Assembly: GCA_951848785.1 (NCBI GenBank)
Contig: CATOUR010000014.1
Location: 28,451,001 to 28,515,000 of the forward strand
DNA: 64,000 bases
Origin: Callosobruchus maculatus
Taxonomy: Eukaryota; Arthropoda; Insecta; Coleoptera; Chrysomelidae
Reading direction: 5' to 3'
Position numbers and translations under genes: made by a program. Positions 22,745 to 34,215 of the stretch are shown here, one piece after another. The notes under the pieces were generated by a model. It was not told the DNA's origin, made no database searches, and was given only the letters and a program-made list of their open reading frames with translations. Each line of letters begins with the position of its first letter. Position 1 is the first letter of the stretch.

Positions 22745-25598
22745 CTAGTGTCGCCACAGTTTTGAGGATAAGGGGAGATATGTAGACTTGATAAATATTG
22801 AATAAGGTTTGAAGGAGTAAAATAATAAACATGTTAAACAATTAACAAAATAATTGAATTTGGCTTTTGGTTCACCAAAAAAATACTTAAAGATGCATAA
22901 ATCTATAAACACATGATTAGGTGTGTATGGGTGTGTCTTCTCTTCACTCGAGGCATTGTATGTGATGGACTTAAGAAGTATTTTTTAATGAATAGCGCTT
23001 GCAATGAATTTAGATTCAAATAACGCTTAGACATTGAATTTACAATCTCTTTTGTTTATAGGACAGATCTTGGTACCTTTTTGGAAGAAAATGGAATACC
23101 TGACCCTGCGAGTAACTCAGAGCCATTCTACGAGAAGTTGATTATACACAGTTGTTGCTCATCTTGTATTTATTGTTACTTAACTATTTATATGTATATA
23201 TGAGTCTTAAAATAGATCTTTGTTTATCTGAAACGTGAGTTATACTAATCAAAGACTGGAGCAGTAGAAAGCTATTGCTAGCGCCATTAAAACTCAGAAT
23301 GGAATTACTTGTGACACAAGCAAGCTTACTCAGTGGTTCATATGGATAAAAAAATGAGTGTAACGACTCAATTGCCCATAGTCGTGGATTTATTAAAACA
23401 CGTTTAAAGAAGACATATGGAGTTTGGAAAGATTTTTTCTTCACTTTTCATAAGGACAGTATTACTAAAAACACTTTATTGATTATTATCAATTTTCAGT
23501 TTCGTGGGATACAGACTTATTTGAAGGGCTCCTGGTCGGAAGGATAGTACTAAAAATTATTGAAATACCTTAGGAGCGCTTGCAAAGGCTATCAGAAACA
23601 TACATACCTAATCATTACGCTTTAGTATCATGCTTATTAAAACATATGTATATGATGTTTCGATGTCACAACATCATTCTGTCATCTGACGTTGCAACTT
23701 GTTTGTTCAATTCCTTGTGAAGGCGTAATTGAAAAAAAAATATGGAGATTTTTGCTATAGTATAATTCACTGCAGACATATAAATCATGCGGGTTAAGGT
23801 AGATGTACGATCTAACATCGTGTATTAATTTCGAATGTAGCAAATATGTTTCTTGATATTGTAATTATTCGAATACGGATATTGCTCACAATGTAAATAA
23901 GTTGCAAGAATGTGTGTGCAGAATAGAAACCAAATGTAAATGAATACGCTTCTAATATCATATGCCACTTAGTGGTAGAGCTACTAAATTATTATATTAA
24001 TGTTTAAGCTTATACTAATCTAAGATTTTATTTTTGGTGTTAACGATAATGAGATCTAAAGCTTTACGATAAATTTGTAACACCAGAAAACGGAGCTGAG
24101 TAATTCCGTTAGCTTGACCACTTAGCAAGTAATGCGTCATCAGGTTTTGGAAAGGTTATACTGAAATTATACAGTCAACTCACACATGAGTATAGATAAA
24201 CTTTGAAAACTACAAAATAGATGTTATATGAGTTTATTACTCGCATTCCAAGAATCCCACGCAGTTGTTTACTGCTAACCAAGCATTATCTTATCATACC
24301 TCCAGGAAGCCCATATCACAGCTCTTTTCCTGGGAAACATTTGACCGGATGCTGATCAAGCATTCTCTGTCTATAAAAGCTTTCAGAACCATTGTAAGCA
24401 TCGCATTTTGCCGTGCATTTTGCCAAGCACTTGCCAGGGCCTTCAGCCGTATTCAAATGTAAAATTAGCTAAGTTTCATTTGAATAAATAAATTTTTTAA
24501 AAAGTCTTTTATGCAAAAAAGCATATAATATAGATATAGTTAACATGGAGATCCCAACGAGCAATCAGACAAGAAACCTTTTACTATGTTACGTATAATA
24601 GCATCTCCCTTGGACAAAAATATTCGTGGCTTATAGCTATATAATATTATATGAAGCGGTAGCGCTCTTGCACAACTTTTAAATTTCCTTGGTTCAAAGT
24701 CATATTTTATTTAGGACTCAAAACTTGTAGTGGAAGATAGATTCTGCTTTCTGCTTAATATACCTTATTAATACATTATATATATGCCTCTTTATAGTCA
24801 CATATGATATATTCAAATATTTTTGTAAAACTCTGTACTGGATATACACGTATATGTCACTTGCCAACTTTTACAGCCTATAACTTAAGCAAAGCAATAT
24901 TGATCTAAGAGAACTATCATCAATCCCTTTCAGTTAACGCTCCTATTACGACGAGAAAATTTGGACAGGTGAGGAAAATCGGTAAGGGTTCGTCTTAGCG
25001 GAACTTGAAATGGGGATTGAGATTGGTGTCAATGGATGCGGATTGACGTTCTGAGTAGATCTAGACTACTCCCCAGAGTAAGAAAACATTTTGATAAAAT
25101 TCTATGCTACTTTGATCTTTCTAAATTTCAATAGCTTACCTAACATAAAGTAATCAAATCGGTCCAGATAAAAAGTTGTATCAAGTGATTCGGCTTGATG
25201 TCTTTCATCTAATTGTATCAAACGTTAGGCTGCGGAAACATTTATTTTTGTTTTAAATTAGACACCAATCAAAAAAGGTCTTCTGGAGCCTTCCCCGACA
25301 TGCAATAGAGGACCGAACAGGTGACAAACCTTACCTGGAGAACCTGTTGCTCAGAGCATTTGAAATATTCGAAGTCTGTGACGTTTGAAGGTCCGGCTCC
25401 CCAGGCCCCCCGGCTACATTTCTGCACCTACCTAATTCAACCTAAAAGCTCTAAATTAAATTTCCAGTTTGAAATATTTAAAATATAAATTTTTTGTTTT
25501 CCATTTTCAGATGTTGTTGTACTCGTCTAATACTTTAGCATGATAACTAGCATGACCATTAATTTCATGAAAAAAGATTGAAATACTGAAGTTACTTT
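22745..25598. other. Intergenic, one exon-like segment near 23055
   Basis: Mostly featureless. TTTGTTTATAG at about 23049-23060 precedes an open stretch reading TDLGTFLEENGIPDPASNSE then PFYEKLI, protein-like in composition but of no family I recognise. 25260-25440 holds GC-richer sequence with CCCCAGGCCCCCCGG and no gene. Confidence 0.35.
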
Positions 25599-25880
25599 TA
25601 GGTTAGGTCTGAAACTTTAAAGTGGCGTTGATTTTCATCGCAGCGTTTCCTAGGCCTGGGAGAGGGCTAGTTCGACTCAGGAAATCAAGCAGAGTCGATT
25701 AACGCTTGTTTAACTACAAGTTAGACTCGATTTGACCTCAATAACTCTGCCGTTTAGCATAAATTAGGTTAGGTACTGAAATTTCAAAGTGTCCTAGAAT
25801 TTTATCGGAGCATGCCCTTAGTCTAAGAGTGGCATGGTTCGACTCAGCGTATCAATACACGTCGATTGACACTCCCCTCG
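25599..25880. repeat. Tandem duplication, period about 165 bp
   Basis: Two diverged copies start with TTAGGTTAGGT at 25599 and 25764 and share GAAA..TT.AAAGTG, TC.TCG.AGC and GGTTCGACTCAG/AGTTCGACTCAG followed by GTCGATT. Noncoding. Confidence 0.65.
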
Positions 25881-26640
25881 GCCACTATTTTGGGTTTCGC
25901 TAAAACGAAAATCTCTTCAATCATTAACAAGACCGAAAACCCTGACAACATGGAAATTAAACTAATTTATTGCATCTTATTGTCCAAATAATAAAATCAT
26001 ATGTTTGAAGAATGAGATCAAACAACGGAGAAAGTTTCAGTATAGAATAAAATATGAAATAGCTTTTATTTGTTCATGAAATTATCTAAGAGGTTGCCGT
26101 AACTCATCAGACTTTTCACAAATAAGGATAAGATGATAAAGTTTATACATAAAAAATAGTAAGTTAGTGTGCACAGGAAAAGTGGTTAAAATATTTTATA
26201 TAGCACTTCGTACCCAGAATCGAGTGCTTTATCTAATCATCCCTGGTTATAGTGAAATATAGTGAAACTACTGCCTTACTGCTTCAGCTTGTGCTGCCAT
26301 CAGAAATGTTACTATTTGCAAAAGTCTCTTATTTTATCGCTTGAAAAAAGCGACAGGAGGATAATTTTTTTTTAATTTACCCCACGATTCTATTTAACTC
26401 ACTGAATAGTTTATGCGATGAAACATATTATTTGTTAGAACTTAAATCAACAAACGTTTAGTCTCAAATATATGAGGTCTGTCCTGAAATATAATAGAGT
26501 GATAAGATAGTGGCTGGTTTTGGCAAAGTTATCGCAGCAAGCTTGGAAGTGGTTCATCTATAATAGCCATATGTTAGCATTAAAGAGAAACAAATTGAAT
26601 ACGTTTTTGAACCACTTTATGTATAAAAATAAATCTACGC
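25881..26640. other. Intergenic, no supported gene
   Basis: AT-rich; nothing recognised before the duplicated promoter region of gene 3 begins near 26640. Confidence 0.35.
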
Positions 26641-26743
26641 ACCCATTTTGATATGCATGACAAAATCGGAAATAAGTTGCCAATATAGATATAAATTGAT
26701 TATGCATACTAATCGTGCTGCAGTTATTATGCAACGCTCACGC

Positions 26744-26760
26744 TTTTGACCACTAAATCG
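26744..26760 (+). promoter_or_regulatory. Conserved upstream motif of gene 3
   Basis: TTTTGACCACTAAATCG, about 183 bp before the predicted start of transcription. The same motif lies at matching positions upstream of genes 4 (37991) and 5 (48233). A candidate transcription-factor site, function unknown. Confidence 0.5.
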
Positions 26761-26894
26761 TTGACAAAATAGGCCTAAAAACGCAATTCGAGAATGTGAA
26801 CATTATCAGCATGTATTTGTATACCAGTTTTTTGAAATTTTGAGTCAAGTACGCTCATTTAGTTATCAATTAGTGAATGTACGCAAAGTGTTCG

Positions 26895-26929
26895 TATATA
26901 AAGTGGCGCTGGTAAAATGTCACATCAGT
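26895..26929 (+). promoter_or_regulatory. Core promoter of gene 3
   Basis: TATATAAA at 26895-26902 and TCAGT at 26925-26929 (A at 26927), 32 bp apart. The start codon is at 26974. The surrounding 345 bp is almost the same as upstream of gene 4. Confidence 0.8.
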
Positions 26930-26973
26930 ATTCACTAGTTCCACGTCGAGGTACCTGAATAGTATTAACAAAT

Positions 26974-29900
26974 ATGATCACTCAAGTAAGTATTGATATA
27001 AATTATACGCTTTTAGTTCATAGTGGAGAACAACATATCAAAATATTATTTTTTAGCTCGGTAAATTACATAAAATAACTTTCTATCATAGTGACTGTTA
27101 GAGTCTCATAATCAAAACTGATGGACCATTCGGCATACTAGTTGAAATATCTCGCTATAGTATTTCATTCAAAAAATGGAGTCAAGTTGATTGACTCAGT
27201 ACTTCCCACACAGTACTGTGATATCAGTTTATTATTTTCCCATAGCATGCAGCTTTAGTCTGAGATCCCCTTGCAACCTAATCATCGGCAGCCTCCCCCC
27301 TCCTAAAATTGTTTTAGGTCTTTCCTTCAGAGGTCAATGGATAGCCTAAAACATCTAAAAACGAAGTTTGAGGTGTCTTTATATTTTTAGTTTTTTTATT
27401 ATTTCTGCGCCGCCACTGGCACGATTTATAGGAACCATACGCGTTTTCCATCCTCGCCACGGCAGTAATACTGTGTCAAAATTTCCTTAGAATCAATTTA
27501 GCAGTGTCCACGTTACAAAATACAAAATAATCTAAAGCAATACTCGTATGTGTACAGAAAATTCTACGTCCCTTAGTTTCCGTAATAGACTAGGACAATG
27601 TTGGGGCAAAGAGTAGGTGTTGGGGTGTACCTAAAAAGTTCATTTATGTCGCTAGGTCTTCCTTCACAGGCTAGTGGACAGCCTATTATGAATACAAGAA
27701 ATTTTCCAGTTTTTCAACCCCCCACCCCCTAACCACCCCAATTTCACCCCACCCAAAAAAAACGCAGAAAATGATCAGGAACCTCTAAAACGCTTAAAAA
27801 CGAAGTTTGAGCTTTTTTTATATTTTTACTTTTTTATTATTTCTGCGCCGCCACTGGCACGATTTATAAAAACCATACGCGTTTTCCACCCTCGCCACGG
27901 TAGTAATACTGTGTCAAAATTTCATTAAAATCAATTCTACAGTTTCCTTGTAACACAATATAGAAGGATCTAAAGCAATACCTACTCTCGTATGTTTACA
28001 CCAGAAAAAATTCTAAGTCCTTTGGTTTCTGTAATAGGCAAGGCAATGTTCGGATGGACCTAAAAAAGTTATTTATGTTGCTAGGTCTTCCTTCATGGGT
28101 CAGTGGACAGTCTATTATGAAAGCAACAAATTTTCCAATTTTACAACCCCCCACCCCCCAACCACCCCAATTTCACCCCCACCCAAAAAAAGTAAAAAAT
28201 GATCAGGAACCCCTAAAACGCCTAAAAACGAAGTTTCAGCAATATTTAGTTTTTTTTGTTTTTTGCTAATTACTCCGCCGCCCATGCACCGATTTTCAAA
28301 ATTATAGGAGCATTACCTATTACGACCCCACAGCATATCGCTGCCTAAATTTCATCACAATCCATGCAGTGGTTGCTGAGATTACGAGGCTAGAAAAAAG
28401 CGACAGACAGACAGACAGACCGACAGACAGACAGACAGACAGACCGACGGAAATGAGTGACGTGGATTTTCGTTATGTAGACATCATAAAACGCCCAAAA
28501 AGCGTATTATCTCAAAATCGATAATTTTCGCGATCACAATACTCCCCTCACCTATCAGTGTGGGAAGTAAAAACATTGGTAACTATAAATGGATACCTTT
28601 TATTAACAACATAGGCAATAGATAGCATCTTTAAGCCAAATCACTGTGCAGCTTTAGATAAACCATAAATCAGACATTTGGATGATATATGAAGTAAACC
28701 TAAATCCCCTAGGATACAAAATTTTTTGAACCACTTTAAGAATGCAACGTCCTCTCATATTCTAAATGCTACTCTTATTTATTTTTGCTTTCCCTCTTCC
28801 CTATCCTTTATCTCCCGCTGTGTGGTTCAGCAGATGCTGAATCAGAGCTTTGGGAAGGAAATCGCACGAATAAGCCTTTTGGTTTACTTTTTAACCATTC
28901 TTCTAAGGGATCTTTCTAAAGTTCTGTTGCTGGTTTTTGTGTAGCCAAACTTGACACATTTACGAACTAGCCAAAAGCTTAGTAACCTTTTTAAGAACGA
29001 ATGATAATGTCTTGTCGTTTTTTGAATTGAAGGGTGGTCCAACCGTAACGCACGATGTTAGTCGTGGGTCACACCTTAACGTCAAGTGTTTGGTCAAACT
29101 TTATTTCGTTGTTTGAGAGTTTGATAAATTCATCCATGGAGCAGTACACAATTGAGCAATGACTAAAGTTTCTCGAAGCCTTTTGCGACAATGGGCGTTG
29201 AAATAAAAATGCATTTCGAGCACTTCGTGATTTTTTCGATCAGCATAATTGATCAAATGTGTTCACAATTGGGAGAATTGTACGCAGATTTCGGAAACCG
29301 GGTCTGTACGAGATGTGAAATCGGGCCGTACTTCTTCGTCAATGAGGTCGGCGAAACACTTACCTCGCTATCTCTAGATGATACTGAACTTGTTGTGGCC
29401 AAAAACTGAGGATGTGGAAGGTCCACAGGAGATGCACGATATTGGTTTCAACAGCAAGGTGACAACTACCACACAGCCAACGAAACAATGGCTACTTTGC
29501 GCGAGAAATTCAATGGCCGTGTAATCTCACATAATGGCCGCCACCATCATGTGATTTGACGCCGATGAACTCCTTTATTTGAGGATATTTGAAAAAAAGT
29601 ATACGTCAATAAGCTAAGAGTAATTCTAGAGCTCAAGGACGAGACGATTTGGCGTATTGACGATATTAAATCTCAATAATTATGTCTCAGAGTCATTGAA
29701 AATATGGAACATCGCCAGCGGATAGAGGTATGCCGCTGAAGCCGTGGCGAGCATTTGGCCGATACTTTGCTTCACACATAGATCCTTCTGTCATAGTTAA
29801 AAATAATAAGATAATTTTGTGACAACTCTTTATTTACAATTAACATCATGCATTATTTTTGGACCACCCTCTATATCATTTACATTCCTTGTTTGAGATG

Positions 29901-30942
29901 AACCAACCGATTTAGACGTCAGCCTGAGTTTGATTACAATATTTACTTCCAGGTGGTTCTTCTTGGTAGCCTGATGGCTGTAGCGAATGCTGGACTTCTT
30001 CTTGGACATCATGGGATTGGTGGAGGTCTTGGAGGTGGCTTGGGAGGTGGTGTAGGTGGTGGAGTTGGCGGAGGTCATGGACATGGCCATGTTGTAGATT
30101 TATACGTGAGTATTCTGGGTAATGTCCTATAATGACTTCATTTGGTCACATCATGGCCATCATAGAGATATCAAAATGCGTATGATCAATGTTGTTTCAA
30201 ATCAAGGACCATGGGAAAACTCTTTGCACCTTTGTTATGGTAATATTATGCCTCCAGTAGAACTAACCTCAGAATTAATGTAGTGAATATGTGAACTATC
30301 TTGTGGTAGTTAAGTTTACACGTAGAATGATTGCAAAGACGTTGGTCACAGTAAAAAAGTACATGGTTCATTTATTACTGCTTATTAAGACAAAGTACAA
30401 TGGCCACTTCCATAGCATTAAAGACGAGACATGATAACATGAATTTTAAACATAGCACAAGGAAGAATACCAGTTGAGAGTTAACTTGTACACAGCTAAA
30501 ACCGTTTACAGGGATAAAACCATTTTTAAAATGAGAAACCTTCATCATAATTCTCTACCTCGGATGGACCATGAAATTGCCAATCAAATATCTAATTAAT
30601 AAAAAAACATACCTGTGGTTGTCTCTCTATTACGTCGTAACCAAAACACTTCACATGGATTTTTAGTTAAAATTTTTCTAAATCCTAAGGAGTACCTCAT
30701 TCAAATTCCATACAATCTATTTTTTCTCTTGCAAGGCTCCACCCCACTACGAGTACAAATACGCTGTCCATGATCCCCATACCCACGATGTAAAAGAGCA
30801 AGCTGAATGGAGGGTAGGAGACAAGACCAAGAGCGAGCTGGCTTGGGGAGAACATGATAGGCATGCTGCTGTATCTAGAGTCATCCATAATACAGGCACC
30901 TTGGTTCTTCATGGACATCATGGACATGGATATGGAAAGTGA
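26974..30942 (+). CDS. Cuticular protein 3, Gly/His-rich with a shortened R&R domain
   Basis: Three exons in phase 0: 26974-26985 (MITQ, donor GTAAGT), 29953-30105 (51 codons, donor GTGAGT) and 30736-30942 (68 codons plus TGA), about 123 residues. The signal peptide is MITQVVLLGSLMAVANA. It is followed by GIGGGLGGGLGGGVGGGVGG and GHGHGHVV. Exon 3 begins HYEYKYAVHDPHTHDVKEQA, matching the first half of an RR domain. It then diverges (DKTKSELAWGEHDRHAAVSR) and lacks the EPDG, VxYxAD and NGFNAVV parts. It is probably a secreted cuticle component whose chitin binding is uncertain. The exon 3 acceptor is AAG (TTGCAAG) where genes 4 and 5 have TAG/CAG. Intron 1 is 2967 bp and contains two mobile elements. 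AATAAA follows at 31027. Confidence 0.85.
27171..28572 (-). mobile_element. Interspersed repeat with ACTTCCCACAC ends, copy 2 (inverted, in gene 3 intron 1)
   Basis: Reverse-oriented copy of the 83-1381 repeat. Its ends are TACTTCCCACAC near 27201 and GTGTGGGAAGTA near 28559-28570, with the palindromic GAGTCAAGTTGATTGACTC outside the first. It contains the complementary GACAGACAGACC microsatellite near 28395-28450 and duplicated C-rich strings (CCACCCCAATTTCACCCC) near 27735 and 28160. Absent from the matching intron of gene 4. Confidence 0.8.
29032..29869 (+). mobile_element. Deleted mariner-like element in gene 3 intron 1
   Basis: Inverted ends GGGTGGTCCAA at 29032-29042 and TTGGACCACCC at 29859-29869 enclose 838 bp with a broken transposase. 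A full element of this kind is longer, so an internal block is lost. It lies just before exon 2 of gene 3, and the corresponding intron of gene 4 has no copy. Confidence 0.8.
29136..29790 (+). pseudogene. Broken mariner-family transposase
   Basis: Recognisable pieces in shifting frames: an N-terminal helix-turn-helix start (MEQYTIEQ, then LKFLEAFCDN near 29170), FTIGRIV-like text near 29260, IGPYFFVNEVGETLT at about 29320-29365, HTANETMATLREKFNGRVIS near 29470-29530, SCDLTPMNSFI near 29550, KKVYVNKLRVILELKDE near 29595, and RGEHLADTLLHT near 29740. The block between the DNA-binding part and IGPYFF is deleted. The second catalytic region reads FQQQGD where FQQDGA is expected, so a catalytic Asp is lost. 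Stops and frameshifts confirm a dead copy. Confidence 0.75.
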
Positions 30943-31026
30943 ACCAAATGCTGTTATTTTGTATGACGAAGTTGTGTGATTGTATCTGTTGTATATTTTG
31001 TATGTTGTTATCTACTCAATTCTCAT

Positions 31027-31032
31027 AATAAA
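31027..31032 (+). terminator. Polyadenylation signal of gene 3
   Basis: AATAAA, 85 bp after the stop codon. Confidence 0.7.
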
Positions 31033-31282
31033 ATAAGAAAGAGAAATACCTACTTGGTTTTCATTAGTTAAGGAAAAACTAGTTGGAGACGTTGCCTAGA
31101 TGTCAGCGCCTTTAGATTTGTCCAAATTCTCCATAGCTCATATTCTTGAGCGATATTGATGTTGTTTATACGCAAAACATCCATAAAAATGGTTTTGGGT
31201 TTGTGCGGTAGAGCATCATTACCTTTAAAATGTAGCCCAATTCTACATATGTACACTCAGATAGTTATTTTCCTGGAAATAG

Positions 31283-32290
31283 ATACCGTCTGCATTTATA
31301 CATTTCGTACATGTATACAGCACCTAGCATAATCCTATTGGTCAGATTTGAATTTTTAACTAATCAAGCTCTAAGTGCCATGCGCGAGTATGGAATGTAA
31401 ATGAGTGCTATATGCACTTACGGAATGTAGTACTTAATGCAGCTGAAAATGTACAAAGAGGAAAGCGATTTAAGCGAAAACCATTTTTCAACTATCTATT
31501 AAACTGCAGTAGACTTTATTACAAATTAAGTTATAGCAGGGTGTACAATTTTTGTCCTTCTTTACGAAATATAAAATGTAATAATTGCAAAAATCTGGTG
31601 TATTAAGCTAACTAAGTATTAATCTTCAGTGGGCAAAGAAAACATACGTTACTTACAAGATTAAAGAAATTAAAGAATATAGCAGAACAAAAAAGAATTT
31701 TATATAAAATCAGTGGGATGAACCATGCATTGGGTTTATTTGTTTTAATATTTTTGGATATACTAGGTACGTTTTTTCTTTGGCCTCAGTCAATAGGTTT
31801 GATCTATATTTTCCAGGACTCAGTTCAAAATATTTATAATTAGGAGGTAATGTTGCCCCAGCATGCATGGCGATTTCACACATATACGAGTATAACATAT
31901 ATAACCACCCTCTCTCGCTGCAATCGCAAAAATTAAAACAAGAGTCCAGCCATAGCCATACGTTTGACTTCAATATAACTATATTACATTCCGTAAGTGC
32001 ATATGTCACTGATTTATATTTCATACACGTGCATGGCACTCGAAGTTTAGCGCTCAACAATATTCAATTCCGTAAGAGCATATGGCACTGATTTACACTT
32101 CATACACGCGTATGGCACTCGACGTTTAGCGCTCAACAATATTCAATTCCGTAAGAGCATATGGCACTGATTTACATTTCGTACTCACGTACGGCACGCG
32201 AAATTTGATTGGTTTAAAATTCAAATCTGCCCAATGGGATTTTGCTAGGTGCTGTATACATGTACGGAATGTATAAATGCATACCGTTTA
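31283..32290. mobile_element. 1-kb foldback element with internal tandem repeats
   Basis: The left arm (31283-31429) and right arm (32145-32290) are reverse complements over about 147 bp, for example TGCATTTATACATT.CGTACATGTATACAGCACCTAGCA. The right arm is the last unit of a 79-bp tandem array. The interior has no convincing coding frame. Confidence 0.8.
31988..32224. repeat. 79-bp tandem repeat, about 3 copies
   Basis: Units starting ATTCCGTAAG at 31988, 32067 and 32146, each continuing with GCATATG.CACTGATTTA and ending in AGCGCTCAACAATATTCA (the last unit diverges into the arm). Subterminal to the foldback element. Confidence 0.85.
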
Positions 32291-33119
32291 GACACAAGAG
32301 CTTGACGCTGGGCACTACACTACTATACGTTACGTACCCAATGCATGTTTGATTCTCTAGACCTCTAGAGTATCAAAAATCGTTCAACATGGCAGTATAT
32401 GTTGATGATAGTGCTTTACCACGTGAATGAATTAGAAGTAGATTAAAGTTTGGGTTCTAGTTTTAATTAGTAGTATTGGTAGCTTCCAAGGAGCAAAATA
32501 ACACGTCGACTAAAAGTTTTCGACTTAGAAATGAAAATTCAATGATTTTGGGTCAAAACGATTTCATTCGCCAATACAGGGTTATCCACGTTATCCGACA
32601 CGGAGCATTATGGCTAAAGTATTTGATAAAAAAGAAAATAATAATTTCGGATGGATAGATACCCATAAGGGCTATATTCTAAAAATATTTTCATGTTATA
32701 CAGGGTGTCCCAAAAACACGAAATGCATCAAAGTTATGTTTTTTCAAATGGAACACCCCGTATATTATTGCACATTCAGATTCCTTGGTGAATTCTAGTG
32801 TGACTTTATGTATCATATATGGGACTTAAAGTGAACCGTTTAGGCGTAAATCACCATTCTCGGTATAAATAGATATCAGAAAAAAATTGAATATCGCAGA
32901 GATTATTAAATTTGGAAGGCTTTGACTTTGCCGTATTACTAACCATAAAATGCGTTAGCTTTGATGAGATTGTCAAATTTAAATTACGTTTATGCTTGGA
33001 AAAATCGGTCGATCAATTATGGAAACTTCGATCAGCGATAACTTGATTTTTTCAAATAGGAATGCCTAATTTTGTTTACACGGTTAAACGTAGAATTTGA
33101 TAACCTTTCTAATGGTATA
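32291..33119. other. Intergenic with a tiny TACAGGGTG-type element
   Basis: ATACAGGGTGTCCC near 32698 and GGAACACCCCGTAT near 32750-32763 are inverted partners around 66 bp, resembling the ends at 12475-12660. Nothing else recognised. Confidence 0.45.
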
Positions 33120-34215
33120 GCGTTGTGAATATCAATCTCTGGTAGTATTCATTTGATTTCAAATTTTCGTACAGATCGGCGTTTTTCAATTTTCCTACCT
33201 ATGAGCAACGTAGCAGGACATGAAATATAAACAAAGACCTGTTCAGGTAGAAGGAAACTAACTTAGCAGAAAAATACACACAAACTAGACTAAAGGGACA
33301 AGATTATAAAAATTACTCACAACAAGCAAAGTCTAACCAGAAACAATGGCGGTAACATATATTTGGTCAAAGAGAAGCAGGAGTATGACAGAAATGGATT
33401 TCTTCACGGCGTACTAGCTACTGAAATGTACTAGAGATTGGCAATTTCCAAAACCTTAAAAATTTTAAAATGAAACGAAAACTACTAGACAATGTTGTAG
33501 GCAGTTTATTATTTTCAGAATAAAATTTCACATTTAATGATATAAAAAAGTATGCAATTCTGTCAAAAGTACCTCTGACTGGAGTTCTGAAAATTCTTCA
33601 GTACCTATTAGCAAGATCGCAGAAAATGAAGAATGAATTAAAATTTGTTCAAATTATAAAACGTAACTTAAATGGTAAAACATTTAAATCTGATTCATCA
33701 GTATTCCTTTTTTGCAATGTTGCTAATAGAAATTGGAAAATAGAAGGACTCCAGTCAGAGGTATCGACTTCGACGCAAATTACTACTTTTTTACACCATT
33801 ACATATGATTGATAATTGCGTGCTGGAGCAACAGTCGCTGGTCGTTCTTGTTGCATATCCAGGTTTTTAATTGTCTTGGAAATATTTAACCTCTAGTAAA
33901 TTGCGGTAGCCAGTAGACTGTAAAAAATATCTATTACTGCCATACTCCAGCTTCTCTTTGACCTTAGAGATGTTATCGCAGTTGTTTCTGGGAGAGTTGA
34001 TTTGTTGTAAGGAATTTTTATCATCTTGTTTCTCTATTCTATTTCGTCTGTATCTTTTTTCTTCTTACTTGTTTTCTTCCATCTGAATTAATATGTTTTT
34101 GTTATATTTCATGGCCTTCTACGTTGCTTATAGGTAGAAAAATTGAAAAACGCCGATTTTTTCGAAAACTTAAAATTAAATGAAAACTACCAGAGATTGA
34201 TATTTATTTTCAATT
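33120..34215. mobile_element. 1.1-kb imperfect hairpin (foldback) element
   Basis: Ordered inverted matches run from both ends to the centre: ATCAATCTCTGGTAGT (33131) with its complement near 34185-34200, CGGCGTTTTTCAATTTTCCTACCTATGAGCAACGTAG (around 33178) with its partner near 34120-34160, AGAGAAGCAGGAGTATG near 33370 with its partner near 33945, and CTCTGACTGGAGT near 33573 with ACTCCAGTCAGAG near 33750. The whole unit therefore folds on itself. No coding frame is supported. Confidence 0.8.

Noticed and set aside
29082..29445. Independent 72-codon gene near 29191-29409
   Set aside because: Its text contains IGPYFFVNEVGETLT, a piece of the broken mariner transposase.
31988..32224. CRISPR-like array at the 79-bp repeats
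   Set aside because: The whole unit is repeated with no unique spacers; it is a tandem repeat within a foldback element.
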